From positions 62,001-126,000 of the IMG/VR virus record IMGVR_UViG_3300009508_000011: a stretch of 64,000 nucleotides of DNA; one strand, given 5' to 3'. The notes under the pieces were generated by a model that made no database searches, was not told the DNA's origin, and saw only the letters and a list, made by a program, of their open reading frames with translations. Source of the stretch: a virus. Below, piece after piece: positions 25,284 to 33,929 of the stretch. Made by a program: the position numbers and the translations under genes. Positions within the stretch are counted from its first letter, which is position 1. Every line of letters begins with the position of its first letter.

Positions 25284-26252
25284 ATGATTGTTTTTACTTG
25301 TGTAAATAAAGAAAGTGAAGACGCAGCGGTTATTTGGGCTGCTTCTTTATCTAAGGCATTGAAAGGTGGTAATGGTGGAGTTAAGACTTACATGTTCCAT
25401 ACCCCAGATGTCAATGTATCACGGTTCACTGACTTCAATGTATTCTGTGTATCCATAGGTGATATGTCTAACCTTACTCGTAAAGAAGTACTGGTTAAAG
25501 TATTGGACATGATGCATGAACGTTCTTTCGGTGAAAAGGTATTCTACACGGATACTGATGTACTATGGCAGAATCATCTTGACGAGTTAAAATCAGCTCC
25601 CTTAAATAGTAAGGTTTGGCTGGCAGCTCGTAACGACTTAGTCTTCTATGACCAAGAACGTAACAAGAAGTTCTACCCTCACTACGACCCTGAGTTTGAA
25701 CGTAAGTTAATGATTCACCCAGATGGCTATCTGAATAGTGATGTATTGTATATCTTCCTTGAAGGTATGTACGCAGCTCTACGTTCTAAGGGATTCACTT
25801 CTATGGATGAATTCTATCAGCAGTGTAAGGCTAAGAACAACTACTCGGTAGAGGATTGTTTCAATCTAATTGCTGGTGAGTATGTTAACTTGTTTGACAG
25901 ATACAATGCCTTCGCTGAAGATGTGTTCGAATTAGACTTTGGTGAGATGTTGGGTAGACGTGCGGATATTCGTAATTCACACCTCATTAACTTTCGTGGT
26001 GTACATAAACCATGGCGTGAATGTAGTGACTTCGATTTACCTGAACTGGCTGGTGCTCAGTACCCTTACGACTTTTACTTAGCAGCTTGTGAAATGTTCC
26101 GTACATATATCACAACAGACTTCCTCGAAAAGGTTAGAGCAAACGCTAAACGCTATAGCCTGATTAATGACTGGGATAGAGAAATTCTAGCTAAGTCAGG
26201 ACCATTGAAGAAGAAGTTATCTGAGTTTAAAGAACAACTTAAGAATCAGTAG
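25284..26252 (+). CDS. GT8-like glycosyltransferase
   Basis: 322 residues. FYTDTD at 87-92 is the metal- and nucleotide-sugar-binding DxD motif; YLNSDVLYI (about 154-162) matches the conserved N-S/A-G block; HLINFRGVHKPW (about 236-247) matches the HFxGxxKPW block near the end of GT8 enzymes. These retaining enzymes transfer glucose or galactose-type sugars, for example onto LPS. Ribosome-binding site GAGGAAG. Last gene of the operon, followed by a bidirectional terminator. Confidence 0.82.
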   Translation: MIVFTCVNKESEDAAVIWAASLSKALKGGNGGVKTYMFHTPDVNVSRFTDFNVFCVSIGDMSNLTRKEVLVKVLDMMHERSFGEKVFYTDTDVLWQNHLDELKSAPLNSKVWLAARNDLVFYDQERNKKFYPHYDPEFERKLMIHPDGYLNSDVLYIFLEGMYAALRSKGFTSMDEFYQQCKAKNNYSVEDCFNLIAGEYVNLFDRYNAFAEDVFELDFGEMLGRRADIRNSHLINFRGVHKPWRECSDFDLPELAGAQYPYDFYLAACEMFRTYITTDFLEKVRANAKRYSLINDWDREILAKSGPLKKKLSEFKEQLKNQ

Positions 26253-26255
26253 ACA

Positions 26256-26292
26256 GCATAAGCAGGGGTTCCTAGGAACCCCTAATTTATGT
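26256..26292. terminator. Bidirectional hairpin flanked by TTATG motifs
   Basis: Perfect 20-base palindrome (26264-26283) between convergent genes. It is followed by AATTTATGTCC on the plus strand and by GCTTATGCTG on the minus strand. There is no T-tract on either side. Confidence 0.7.
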
Positions 26293-26296
26293 CCGA

Positions 26297-26839
26297 TTAA
26301 CGATTAATGGCTTCCACCTCATAGGCAATTGCTACGCGTAGTTTATCAATAATCTTTTCTTCCGGTGCACCTTTCTTAACTTCTTGCGCTACAAGAAACC
26401 AGTCTAGTGACCCATTTTTATTCCCAGAAGAAGCAATCTTTGAGGCCACAGCGCCATTTTCAATCTTTGACTTTATAATGCCAATACTAATACGGATATG
26501 TAAAGGTGTATGTCTCATACCACCCACAGCCATATTAGAGATTATCTGATAGTCTGGACCAGTTAATTTATCAAACCACGGTAGAATAGCCAATACTGAC
26601 TTTGTATCGTGACAGAGGTAACGCTCACATTCTTTTTCCAATGCAGCTTGCCACTGGGCACAATTGATATCCACTGGGTCTTTTAGTTTATCCAATTTCG
26701 CATAAATGTCATCTGCTACGATATCTAATATCTTAGCATTGAAATTCTCTAATTGCATTTCCCAAACGAGAGTAGCCAGTACTCCTTTAATTTTAGCTAT
26801 GGCAACAGCCTTTAAGATTTCATCAGAATCGAGAATCAT
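26297..26839 (-). CDS. Unknown helical 180-aa protein
   Basis: Starts MILDSDEILKAVAIA with an AAAAGGA ribosome-binding site. All-helical, with a block of basic and hydrophobic residues near the middle (HIRISIGIIKSKI). No recognised domain. Confidence 0.68.
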   Translation of the reverse strand: MILDSDEILKAVAIAKIKGVLATLVWEMQLENFNAKILDIVADDIYAKLDKLKDPVDINCAQWQAALEKECERYLCHDTKSVLAILPWFDKLTGPDYQIISNMAVGGMRHTPLHIRISIGIIKSKIENGAVASKIASSGNKNGSLDWFLVAQEVKKGAPEEKIIDKLRVAIAYEVEAINR

Positions 26840-26867
26840 TTTTTATCCTTTTATATTTTCATTGTTT

Positions 26868-26902
26868 AACTAACTTACATACAGCACAGCTATAAGTTAG
26901 TT
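26868..26902. repeat. Long stem-loop between genes
   Basis: AACTAACTTA (26868-26877) pairs with TAAGTTAGTT (26893-26902), a 10-bp perfect stem. It lies between the secreted protein gene and the 180-aa gene and could act as a terminator or processing site. Confidence 0.5.
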
Positions 26903-26907
26903 ATTTA

Positions 26908-27378
26908 TTATTCTAAGTACGAGGCATAACTACGTACTTCACTATACCCTTCAATGAAACCCTTAGAACTAAAAGTAGTTGGTCCTATGTGAACAACAGA
27001 TTTAGTTAGGAACTCATCTATGGCATACTTTATATCACTTTCTTTCTTAGGCCACAGCACTAGATTTCCACCTGCACAATTACCATCATACTTTACTATA
27101 CGTCCATTGATGTCCCAAGTGTTCGGGAGTTTGGTTCCATCAAGTAGGTCACATATGTCACCGTCGGAAGTATCGGAATTAGACAACACCAATTCTATCC
27201 GCATAGTTTTATCGTAATACAATCTTAGTTTGACGATATAGCCAGCAGAGGATACCCTAGTTGGGGATTCAAAGACAATGTCCTTTACCCTTAACCATGT
27301 GGGTGGTTGCGAATTACCTGCCGGTATTACGTAAAGTGGGAATAGTAAAGTTAAAATTACTATAAATGCTTTAAGCAT
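26908..27378 (-). CDS. Exported 156-aa protein
   Basis: Begins with a Sec signal peptide (MLKAFIVILTLLFPLYVIPA, cleavage around residue 20-22). The mature part is beta-rich with cysteines (GDICDLL, DGNCAGG) that could form a disulfide in the periplasm. Similar to small bacterial periplasmic proteins in layout; no family recognised. It is 9 bases downstream of the macro-domain gene. Confidence 0.7.
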   Translation of the reverse strand: MLKAFIVILTLLFPLYVIPAGNSQPPTWLRVKDIVFESPTRVSSAGYIVKLRLYYDKTMRIELVLSNSDTSDGDICDLLDGTKLPNTWDINGRIVKYDGNCAGGNLVLWPKKESDIKYAIDEFLTKSVVHIGPTTFSSKGFIEGYSEVRSYASYLE

Positions 27379-27387
27379 AATTAAGCC

Positions 27388-27837
27388 CTAGTCTGGTTGA
27401 TAAAAGTTAATAGTGACGTTATCTTGGCATAAGTAATGTTCGACCATAGGACGAACTTCATTTATATCCAATCCTCCAGCACCACACCCTAGCGGGGGTA
27501 CGTGAAATTCATCTATAGGAGTCCTAGGTATACAACTACCCAGTTTCTCTAAGTTGTCTTGCACCCATTCTAACTTACTTGAGTTCCGCCATTCATACTT
27601 AGTTGGGAAAAGTAGTATAGCGTAATTATCCTTTATCAAATAAAGTTTTAATGTGTTTATCTTAAAATCACCCTTTCTACAAATAGAACGGTAATCCCTA
27701 AAGATATCGGGGTATCTGTCTTTACATTCCTTTGCTAGACCTAACCCCATTACACCCACGCAATTCACAGGAATAAGGACAATACCGGAATCGTTATCCC
27801 ATATGTCCTCACCAGTCCTTAAAACGAGTCCTGACAT
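27388..27837 (-). CDS. Macro-domain protein, possible ADP-ribose hydrolase
   Basis: 149 residues, a single macro domain. The N-terminal DSGIVLIPVNCVGVMGLGLA (about 16-35) is the N-x-x-G-x-MG-x-G-x-A ADP-ribose-binding pattern, and VPPLGCGAGGLD (about 113-124) is the second conserved loop. Relatives (DarG, Poa1p, TARG1) remove ADP-ribose from DNA or proteins. In a phage this could reverse host ADP-ribosyltransferase defence such as DarT, or salvage ADP-ribose; both are inference. The start lies inside the preceding small gene. Confidence 0.85.
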   Translation of the reverse strand: MSGLVLRTGEDIWDNDSGIVLIPVNCVGVMGLGLAKECKDRYPDIFRDYRSICRKGDFKINTLKLYLIKDNYAILLFPTKYEWRNSSKLEWVQDNLEKLGSCIPRTPIDEFHVPPLGCGAGGLDINEVRPMVEHYLCQDNVTINFYQPD

Positions 27838-27980
27838 TTAACCTCACCGATTGAATCAGCGATAGCCCCAACTATGTTATCGTTGTCTGGAACGTTCATG
27901 GATTTAACCTCAGATTGAAACTTATCTACATCGTAGTTATGTTCAACGAAAGGTACTTCTTTATCATTACAACCATCCAT
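27819..27980 (-). CDS. Acidic 53-aa protein overlapping the macro-domain gene
   Basis: The ATG directly follows the stop of the 273-aa gene (TAAATG), with AGGAG nine bases upstream; the stop lies 19 bases inside the macro-domain gene. Sequence starts MDGCNDKEVPFVEH. Acidic, two Cys. It acts at least as a translational bridge between its neighbours. Confidence 0.55.
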   Translation of the reverse strand: MDGCNDKEVPFVEHNYDVDKFQSEVKSMNVPDNDNIVGAIADSIGEVKCQDSF

Positions 27981-28802
27981 TTAGACCATCTCCTTAGAAC
28001 AGGTTACTCGTAGGGCACGTACTTTAGAATTACGTAAATTCCTTGTTGTAGTTAAACCCTCATGTTGAATCAATGCGGTGGAGTTAAGATAACTATCTCT
28101 ATCGTTATAGATATCGCGTTTATCATAAGTTGTTAATCCACGTTTTACTTCCACTGGTTTGGTTAACTCGGGCACGTCAACTAAAATACCGGCAACTTCA
28201 TTCCATCTGTCAGATTCAATAAATCCAACTATTTTTAAATGTTCTTCTTCAAGTTTACTTATACGGTATACTTTCTTACCTACACGAATAACGCAAGATA
28301 TATAACCACGACCATATATATTTTTTAATTGTCTTTTGAAGTCATTAACACCAGATACTTTATTCCACTTAAGAAGTTTCATCTTCTTAGTATCACCAGG
28401 TAGCCATTCATCACGCTTAATGTCTTCTAGTGTTTGCCAAGGCTCATCATTTTTCTTCAATGGACTAAGTACGAAACCAGCAGCTGAGTGCTGACCCAAC
28501 AATGCTTTCTTGGCACAGATGCCAGATTTATCTGCACCATCCCTTGCCTGACTATGCCAGAGGAATAAATAGGTACCATGTTCTAACCTAGGTGATAAGT
28601 CATTCATTAATTCAACTACCGATGGGTAACAACAACTATATTGCTCACCTTCTATCGTTGCTTCGATACCGTCGAAGTATTTAACTACCTTTAACACTAC
28701 TCCTGATGAGTAAGGTCTAATGGTAACGCCCTTGGATAGGGACGAATCGCTTATGTTACCAAGAACCATATGTTCTCTTTTAAAAGAGTTATCTTTACGC
28801 AT
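27981..28802 (-). CDS. Unknown 273-aa protein
   Basis: Starts MRKDNSFKREHMVL with an AAAAGGAGA ribosome-binding site. Basic, mixed alpha/beta. Segments such as YLFLWHSQARDGADKSGICA (about 98-117) look like an active-site or binding loop, but match no family I can name. First gene of the unit with the macro domain. Confidence 0.68.
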   Translation of the reverse strand: MRKDNSFKREHMVLGNISDSSLSKGVTIRPYSSGVVLKVVKYFDGIEATIEGEQYSCCYPSVVELMNDLSPRLEHGTYLFLWHSQARDGADKSGICAKKALLGQHSAAGFVLSPLKKNDEPWQTLEDIKRDEWLPGDTKKMKLLKWNKVSGVNDFKRQLKNIYGRGYISCVIRVGKKVYRISKLEEEHLKIVGFIESDRWNEVAGILVDVPELTKPVEVKRGLTTYDKRDIYNDRDSYLNSTALIQHEGLTTTRNLRNSKVRALRVTCSKEMV

Positions 28803-28870
28803 TCTTATATTCTCCTTTTATTGTGCGAATTCTAAACCTTTATATATGAACTTCGGATACCTAGATATCC

Positions 28871-28911
28871 AACATGGACTAATCAAATGAAATAGTTAGT
28901 CTATATTTTTT
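28871..28911 (+). promoter_or_regulatory. Inverted repeat in a divergent promoter region
   Basis: GACTAA (28876-28881) pairs with TTAGTC (28896-28901) and is followed by TATATTTTTT on the plus strand. It sits between two divergent start codons, so it could be an operator or a small attenuator ahead of the acetyltransferase gene. Confidence 0.35.
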
Positions 28912-28946
28912 AACATAATAATTAATTTAGATGGGGATGCTTAGAC

Positions 28947-29480
28947 ATGAGTTCATTAAATACAATAGTTTCTGCTAGTGTAGAAAACTACGCTCAAGGC
29001 ATCGTTATCAAAAAAATAACCAATAAAACCCAACTAAAAGATTCCCAGCTGGTGGAAGTTATAGACCTAGCTTTAGGGAATGCGGATTACCACAGAGGTA
29101 TAGATGAAGATGGTTGGTCTGACGTAACTCGTAAATCAGTCACCGAATATGTAAATGGCGTACTAGAGAATCGTAGTGAGTTTATTTTAGTGGCACTTGA
29201 TTCAGACAAAGTCTGTGGTGTCATTATAGGTGGTTGGTACCGCAGGTACAATACCAAATATGTTTCAATATACGACCTATTCATCCCTAAGGAATATCGA
29301 AGACAGGGTATTGCCAAACAACTACTCGATACCGTCACCTTAGAGAAGATAGATGGTAAGCCTTTAATAGTACAGTTGATTGTTTATAATGTAAACGATA
29401 ATGCTATTGAGTTGTATGAAGATTGGGGTATGAAGTCGGTGGTCTCACAGACCAGGCGGATGGAAAGAATTTTTGAATAA
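28947..29480 (+). CDS. GNAT-family N-acetyltransferase
   Basis: 177 residues. The acetyl-CoA-binding motif A is RRQGIAKQLL at about 118-127, preceded by the core strand SIYDLFIP. A later strand and helix (VYNVNDNAIELYEDWGM) are typical of GNAT ends. The substrate cannot be deduced; sugars, amines and ribosomal proteins are all known for the family. It lies 11 bases upstream of the 408-aa gene. Confidence 0.85.
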   Translation: MSSLNTIVSASVENYAQGIVIKKITNKTQLKDSQLVEVIDLALGNADYHRGIDEDGWSDVTRKSVTEYVNGVLENRSEFILVALDSDKVCGVIIGGWYRRYNTKYVSIYDLFIPKEYRRQGIAKQLLDTVTLEKIDGKPLIVQLIVYNVNDNAIELYEDWGMKSVVSQTRRMERIFE

Positions 29481-29491
29481 CAGGAATTAAA

Positions 29492-30718
29492 ATGAAATTG
29501 ACAATCTTTAAAATCTTTGAGGGTGAAGCAAGACATCTCAAAGTGGATAGTAAATTAATTAAAGAGGTAGTGCGTTATGTTGCACGCTTCGTTAATAAAA
29601 ACGACGATACACTCCAGTTCCTTGGTTCTCCTTTAATTGGCGTATATCCTTTCCGATACACTAAGGCAGATGAAAACGAGTGGTTTGATGATGTCTTAGA
29701 AATGGATGACCTTACTTTACAAAGTAATATCCGTGAACATTTCAGTACCCCAGACAATAATCTAGATGCCAGTTGGAAAATATCTTCTAATGTAACTAAC
29801 CTTTCATTTGTTTGGCTAACGCATAGAATACTTACGTCACCTAAGCTTAGAGACCGTGAGAAAGAAGATGGGGCAATGGCCTGTATCAAAATGTTACAAT
29901 ATAAGTTAATCTCATCTCTAGATTACCGCTTCTTTCCATACCCTGCAAATTCTGAAGTAGCGGCCGCTGTATACTCTAGCCTTACTAAGAAGTATCTACT
30001 TAAGAAACATGGTAGCTGGGCTAAGGTTATTGAAGCAAGAGCTGAAGACTTACTCAGTGACGACTCTATCCATAAGGGTGCGTTAAATAAGATGAATGAT
30101 GACCATGATATAGTTTACATGATAAATGATACACAAGGTCGACATAAAGACATCTATAAACGTGTTACTTCATTGTTCTACGAATTCCGTGAACAGGATT
30201 CAAGGATTCAATCTATTTCTGCAACTATTGAACTATCTGGTGAGATGGGTGTTAGGGATAAACAGAACAACTATGGTAAGTATCGTTCAGCAGCGCACGA
30301 CATAGCCTCTACGCCTTCGTCTATGTTACGAGAAAAAGCTCTTAGTGCAATTACCGCAATAGTTCATACAGCTCCACCACAGGCTGTTAAGGAGTCCCTT
30401 GAGTGGATGGCTTCTAACTATGGTGCTCCTCGTACTGGGTACATTAAAGAATTTGTAGAGAAGAATATCACACATGCCTGTGAATACATTCGTAAAAACG
30501 AATTACCTTTAAGTGACCTTGCAACTATCCTAGTGAAACTTCGCGGTATCCATTTAGCGTCTCGTCAATCAGACGATACTGTTTTAGAGATTCGTGACTT
30601 AGGCACTAAGATAACTGACCAGAGTGTTAAGAGTAAGAACCAAGCTGTACATGCATCTGTTCGTGCTGCTGTTACATTGTACTTGGTACTTCGTGTATTA
30701 GCTAAGGATAATCTATAA
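29492..30718 (+). CDS. Unknown 408-aa protein
   Basis: Starts MKLTIFKIFEGEARH, ribosome-binding site AGGAAT. Mostly helical, with many basic residues and a segment HDIVYMINDTQGRHKDI (about 208-224). No recognised nucleotide or metal motif. Co-transcribed with the acetyltransferase; its stop overlaps the next tiny frame by one base. Confidence 0.68.
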   Translation: MKLTIFKIFEGEARHLKVDSKLIKEVVRYVARFVNKNDDTLQFLGSPLIGVYPFRYTKADENEWFDDVLEMDDLTLQSNIREHFSTPDNNLDASWKISSNVTNLSFVWLTHRILTSPKLRDREKEDGAMACIKMLQYKLISSLDYRFFPYPANSEVAAAVYSSLTKKYLLKKHGSWAKVIEARAEDLLSDDSIHKGALNKMNDDHDIVYMINDTQGRHKDIYKRVTSLFYEFREQDSRIQSISATIELSGEMGVRDKQNNYGKYRSAAHDIASTPSSMLREKALSAITAIVHTAPPQAVKESLEWMASNYGAPRTGYIKEFVEKNITHACEYIRKNELPLSDLATILVKLRGIHLASRQSDDTVLEIRDLGTKITDQSVKSKNQAVHASVRAAVTLYLVLRVLAKDNL

Positions 30719-30765
30719 TGGATATTAAACCGCCAATCATAGACAGTCCGTGTTGGGACGTTTAA
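30718..30765 (+). CDS. Possible 15-residue peptide coupled to the gene before it
   Basis: TAATG joins the stop of the 408-aa gene to an ATG, giving MDIKPPIIDSPCWDV and a stop just before a terminator. Such overlaps usually permit re-initiation. It is too short to prove coding. Confidence 0.3.
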   Translation: MDIKPPIIDSPCWDV

Positions 30766-30770
30766 AAGTC

Positions 30771-30805
30771 AAAAAAAAAGAGGGGCGTGAGCTCCTCTCT
30801 TTATG
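30771..30805. terminator. Bidirectional terminator
   Basis: GAGGGGC-GTGA-GCTCCTC stem (30780-30797) between convergent units. The minus strand has nine T; the plus strand has TCTTTATGTTG after the hairpin. Confidence 0.85.
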
Positions 30806-30813
30806 TTGAATAA

Positions 30814-31770
30814 CTATTTAGCTATCCACCATTGTATACGGCAATCTGTTTTGGTAACCATACCACGTACGCCATCTCTGACATACCAATCATTACTAGT
30901 AATGTCAGGAGTAACTATTTGCGGTGTTCCGTATATAAAGTCTTGCATCTTATCGAATGGTAGGCGAATAATGTTATCCTTTACCCCCATGAATCCATTA
31001 ACCATATAAACTAACTCACCGTCAACCGTTGTTGGTGCAGTAACCTCACCAGTTTCAATATTACCTATCATCCCCTTACCCATATAACAAATACCTACGA
31101 GTGAAGGAATAGGTATTATAACGTCTGGTCGATAAGGAGTTTTACCATCTTTGACCATAGCGCTATCCCTCTGTTTGACAAACTTATCTAATTCCTCAAT
31201 ATATTTCCCAGCATCAACATCAAACAAATCCGTAAGGTACGATATACGTGCATGGGTAATATCCTGATATGGTAAACTACTAAGGATGGTATCTGATAAT
31301 AAAGACAGTTTATCTTCAAATCTACTACCCACCTTAAGTTCATTTCCATTCAAATGTATCTTGAAAGATGAATCTGAGCCTACTATAGTTAACTCACCAG
31401 CTCTTGTTTTTATAGGGAATGTTAAAATACCCCTCCTCGTCCAGAGTCTACCTCTTTCTATAAATAATTTCGAAGAGTGATGAGCTAACCGCTCCACTAC
31501 ACCAGGTGGTATTTTCAATGTATACATTAGGTTAGATGACCTATTAGATATTAACATACCCAATAGAATCTCAAAGGTTCTAGAGTTGACTACTACTTCA
31601 CCTTCATCGGTCTCCGAAATAGTAATAAAATTACTTTGAATGTTAGTACCTTCAGTTAGAGCTGTCTTAAGTTTAGTTACGATATCCAAGCTAACTCCAT
31701 TTGGTTTAATCCACAAGTAAGTAGATGACGCATTGGTAGTTATAGTTATTCTTTCTAGTAGATGTTCCAT
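30814..31770 (-). CDS. Unknown 318-aa protein
   Basis: Starts MEHLLERITITTNAS with an AGGAGA ribosome-binding site. Predominantly beta-strand, with Gly-rich turns toward the end (GICYMGKGMIGNIETGE). No signal peptide. Could be structural; not recognised. Confidence 0.68.
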   Translation of the reverse strand: MEHLLERITITTNASSTYLWIKPNGVSLDIVTKLKTALTEGTNIQSNFITISETDEGEVVVNSRTFEILLGMLISNRSSNLMYTLKIPPGVVERLAHHSSKLFIERGRLWTRRGILTFPIKTRAGELTIVGSDSSFKIHLNGNELKVGSRFEDKLSLLSDTILSSLPYQDITHARISYLTDLFDVDAGKYIEELDKFVKQRDSAMVKDGKTPYRPDVIIPIPSLVGICYMGKGMIGNIETGEVTAPTTVDGELVYMVNGFMGVKDNIIRLPFDKMQDFIYGTPQIVTPDITSNDWYVRDGVRGMVTKTDCRIQWWIAK

Positions 31771-31880
31771 AATCTTTCTCCTGTTATTTAAGATTTAGTA
31801 TCTAATTCACTATAGTAATATATGTTTACTGTTTCGTGGAATCTTTATTTATGACCATTAACCAGAGAGAGGAAATACAG

Positions 31881-32144
31881 ATGGATGGTTCTACAGCACT
31901 ACCTGAAGCCATGGGCTTCTGGATGAATTACGGTGGGTTAATCATTGACCTAGGGATTAAATTATTCATTGCCTTGTTTGGTTTATGTTTAGCCTACTTC
32001 GCAATTAACTTTATACAGACTAGAGATAAGAAGCTAGTTGAAATCAGAGAGGAGTGGGGTGATGTGGCTCAAGCTATTTATCGCGGTCTTTGTTTTGTCG
32101 GTATCTGTATCCTCATGGGGCTCCTCCTTTCCTCGCCAGTATGA
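31881..32144 (+). CDS. Holin-like two-span membrane protein
   Basis: 87 residues from the ATG at 31881, chosen because GAGAGGA lies eight bases upstream; longer frames from a GTG (31836) or an ATG (31851) lack one. Two hydrophobic spans (about 19-44 and 66-86) with a charged linker (TRDKKLVEIREEWGD). It overlaps the lytic transglycosylase gene by 83 bases, a typical lysis-cassette arrangement, so a holin role is plausible but unproven. Confidence 0.68.
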   Translation: MDGSTALPEAMGFWMNYGGLIIDLGIKLFIALFGLCLAYFAINFIQTRDKKLVEIREEWGDVAQAIYRGLCFVGICILMGLLLSSPV

Positions 32145-32622
32145 TAAATACTTCATGGCTGCTGAGAAGTACCTACCACCTGGGATGACATGGCAACAGT
32201 TAAAGGCTCAGTGTTATCAAGAGTCTAGGTTAAATCCTAAGGCTATTAGTCCAGTTGGTGCACAGGGTCTTTGTCAGTTCATGCCAGGTACGTGGAAAGA
32301 GATGCAGAAACACGGATTGAATAATCCTTGGAGTGCCAGTCAGTCTATCAGAGCTGCTGCTATATACATGAACTATCAGTTTAGGTTCTGGAGTAGTAAG
32401 AGGCCTTGGTTAGACAAGAGTAAGTTAGCGACAGCTAATTACAATGCTGGCGCTGGTAACATGTTAAAGGCACAACGTAAATGTTTAGATAAAGCCCTGT
32501 ATGATGAGATAGTTGCTTGTCTTCCTGATATTACTGGACGCCACAGTAAGGAAACAATTGATTACGTTTATCTAATACATCATAAATGGTTACCTCAGAT
32601 ATTAGCTGATTATAAACATTAA
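32062..32622 (+). CDS. Exported lytic transglycosylase (SLT domain)
   Basis: 186 residues from the ATG at 32062 (AGGAG upstream). Signal peptide MWLKLFIAVFVLSVSVSSWG, then an SLT domain: catalytic Glu54 in QESRLNPKAIS, the GAQGLCQFMPGTW block (66-78) and ATANYNAGAGNM further on. Cleaves peptidoglycan between MurNAc and GlcNAc; as a Sec-exported enzyme it would act in the periplasm during lysis. An endolysin role is likely given the adjacent holin-like gene. Confidence 0.9.
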   Translation: MWLKLFIAVFVLSVSVSSWGSSFPRQYDKYFMAAEKYLPPGMTWQQLKAQCYQESRLNPKAISPVGAQGLCQFMPGTWKEMQKHGLNNPWSASQSIRAAAIYMNYQFRFWSSKRPWLDKSKLATANYNAGAGNMLKAQRKCLDKALYDEIVACLPDITGRHSKETIDYVYLIHHKWLPQILADYKH

Positions 32623-32623
32623 A

Positions 32624-32664
32624 CAAAAAAATAAAGGGGAGCTTCGGCTCCCTGCTTTATGTCG
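32624..32664. terminator. Bidirectional terminator with UUCG-type loop
   Basis: GGGAGC-TTCG-GCTCCC (32637-32652). The minus strand is followed by CTTTATTTTTTT; the plus strand is followed by CTTTATGTCGTC. It lies between the transglycosylase gene and the convergent 254-aa gene. Confidence 0.88.
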
Positions 32665-32673
32665 TCTAAGGTA

Positions 32674-33438
32674 TTAGGTTACATCGAAACCAGTAGGTTT
32701 CCATAACTTATACGTACGCTTCTTGAACCGATATTCTTCAGGGCCACACCATGCCTGTTTCACTGCGACGCCCTTGTATATCTGAAACTTAGGATGGTTC
32801 TTAAAACGTTCATGCTTAAGGGTTTTACGGTAACCTATTCTAGGATAACCGAACTCTATGGTATCACCTTCGCCAGTAAGTCTGTTATCTGTAGGAGGCT
32901 TACCCAAGTATACTATAGTGTCATGTTTGTCCCTAGCCCTCTTCAACTTAGAGGGATTCTTTATCTTATCGATGTTGTCCACGGTCACATGGAAAGGATA
33001 TAGTTTGTTGCTCTCCACCATGGACATAAAAAGTGCAATTGTGGATAAAGAAGTACGAAACCTATTACCTGACATTTCAGATATACCGACTTCATTAAAT
33101 TTGGTATAGTCGTCACTTTCCGCCACCATAACATCCTTACTATTGGCCTCTAGGAAAAACATGCGCGCCTGAGAACTCTCTGGGTCATAGACGACATACT
33201 GTGTTGCGTCCTGTCTGGCTATAGTAAATGTATTGATGGCTTGTTGTTTTCCATCTTCATACACACCTAAGGACTTATCTAGAGTTATGGTAATCTCCTC
33301 ATCTGGAGATATCGGTAACAACTGTACTGCTTCAACTATAAAACTAGTATCTATTTTATCTCCAGGTTCTCCTAAACTGGCTATATCGTCGGTTACTATG
33401 GTTAAAAATTTGGTTATTTTAGGGGTTGTGAAACTCAT
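32674..33438 (-). CDS. Unknown 254-aa protein
   Basis: Starts MSFTTPKITKFLTIV; ribosome-binding site AAAGGAAA. The C-terminal part is basic (GYRKTLKHERFKNHPKF) and ends with WCGPEEYRFKKRTYKLW, loosely like the C-terminal block of some phage proteins of unknown function. No enzyme motif. Confidence 0.68.
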   Translation of the reverse strand: MSFTTPKITKFLTIVTDDIASLGEPGDKIDTSFIVEAVQLLPISPDEEITITLDKSLGVYEDGKQQAINTFTIARQDATQYVVYDPESSQARMFFLEANSKDVMVAESDDYTKFNEVGISEMSGNRFRTSLSTIALFMSMVESNKLYPFHVTVDNIDKIKNPSKLKRARDKHDTIVYLGKPPTDNRLTGEGDTIEFGYPRIGYRKTLKHERFKNHPKFQIYKGVAVKQAWCGPEEYRFKKRTYKLWKPTGFDVT

Positions 33439-33469
33439 AATCTTTTCCTTTTGTTTAAGATTAAATAGG

Positions 33470-33817
33470 TTACCATTCCATATCTCTAAGAATAGTAACT
33501 TCTGTACCGTCAGTTAATTCAAACTCAGGTACGTTAAGTAAAGCACGATAAATGAATGCACCAGCATCACCTTGATTAGCCAAGTAGCAAAGTAAGGTAT
33601 AGTCAGTATCGACTTCATCCTCATCCACTCTCCAACTAACTAACATGTGTTCACGCATAAACTCAATATCACTAAGTGTTGATATGGGCATCTCGGTATG
33701 TACTGATAGACATTCATCATTACCCCAGAAATGGGCACTATCCCTAAGGTACTCTTCTCTTAACTCCTTAGGTAACATAGACAGTCTTATCAGAACTATC
33801 TTGTTTTCTTTAGACAT
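33470..33817 (-). CDS. Unknown acidic 115-aa protein
   Basis: Starts MSKENKIVLIRLSMLP with an AAAGGAAA ribosome-binding site. Acidic, mixed alpha/beta. No recognised domain. It precedes the 254-aa gene in the same unit. Confidence 0.65.
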   Translation of the reverse strand: MSKENKIVLIRLSMLPKELREEYLRDSAHFWGNDECLSVHTEMPISTLSDIEFMREHMLVSWRVDEDEVDTDYTLLCYLANQGDAGAFIYRALLNVPEFELTDGTEVTILRDMEW

Positions 33818-33876
33818 TATGTATTTCCTTTTATTAATACACTCATTTAATTAAACAGTACTTTATTTTTCCACCC

Positions 33877-33904
33877 GGCATAAAGGAGAGCTCTATGCTC
33901 TCCT
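33877..33904 (-). terminator. Hairpin followed by TTTATGCCGG
   Basis: GGAGAGC-ATAGA-GCTCTCC (33885-33903), followed on the minus strand by TTTATGCCGGG. It lies just after the secreted nuclease gene. Confidence 0.65.
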
Positions 33905-33929
33905 AATTACGTTATATTTAACGAGTGGT

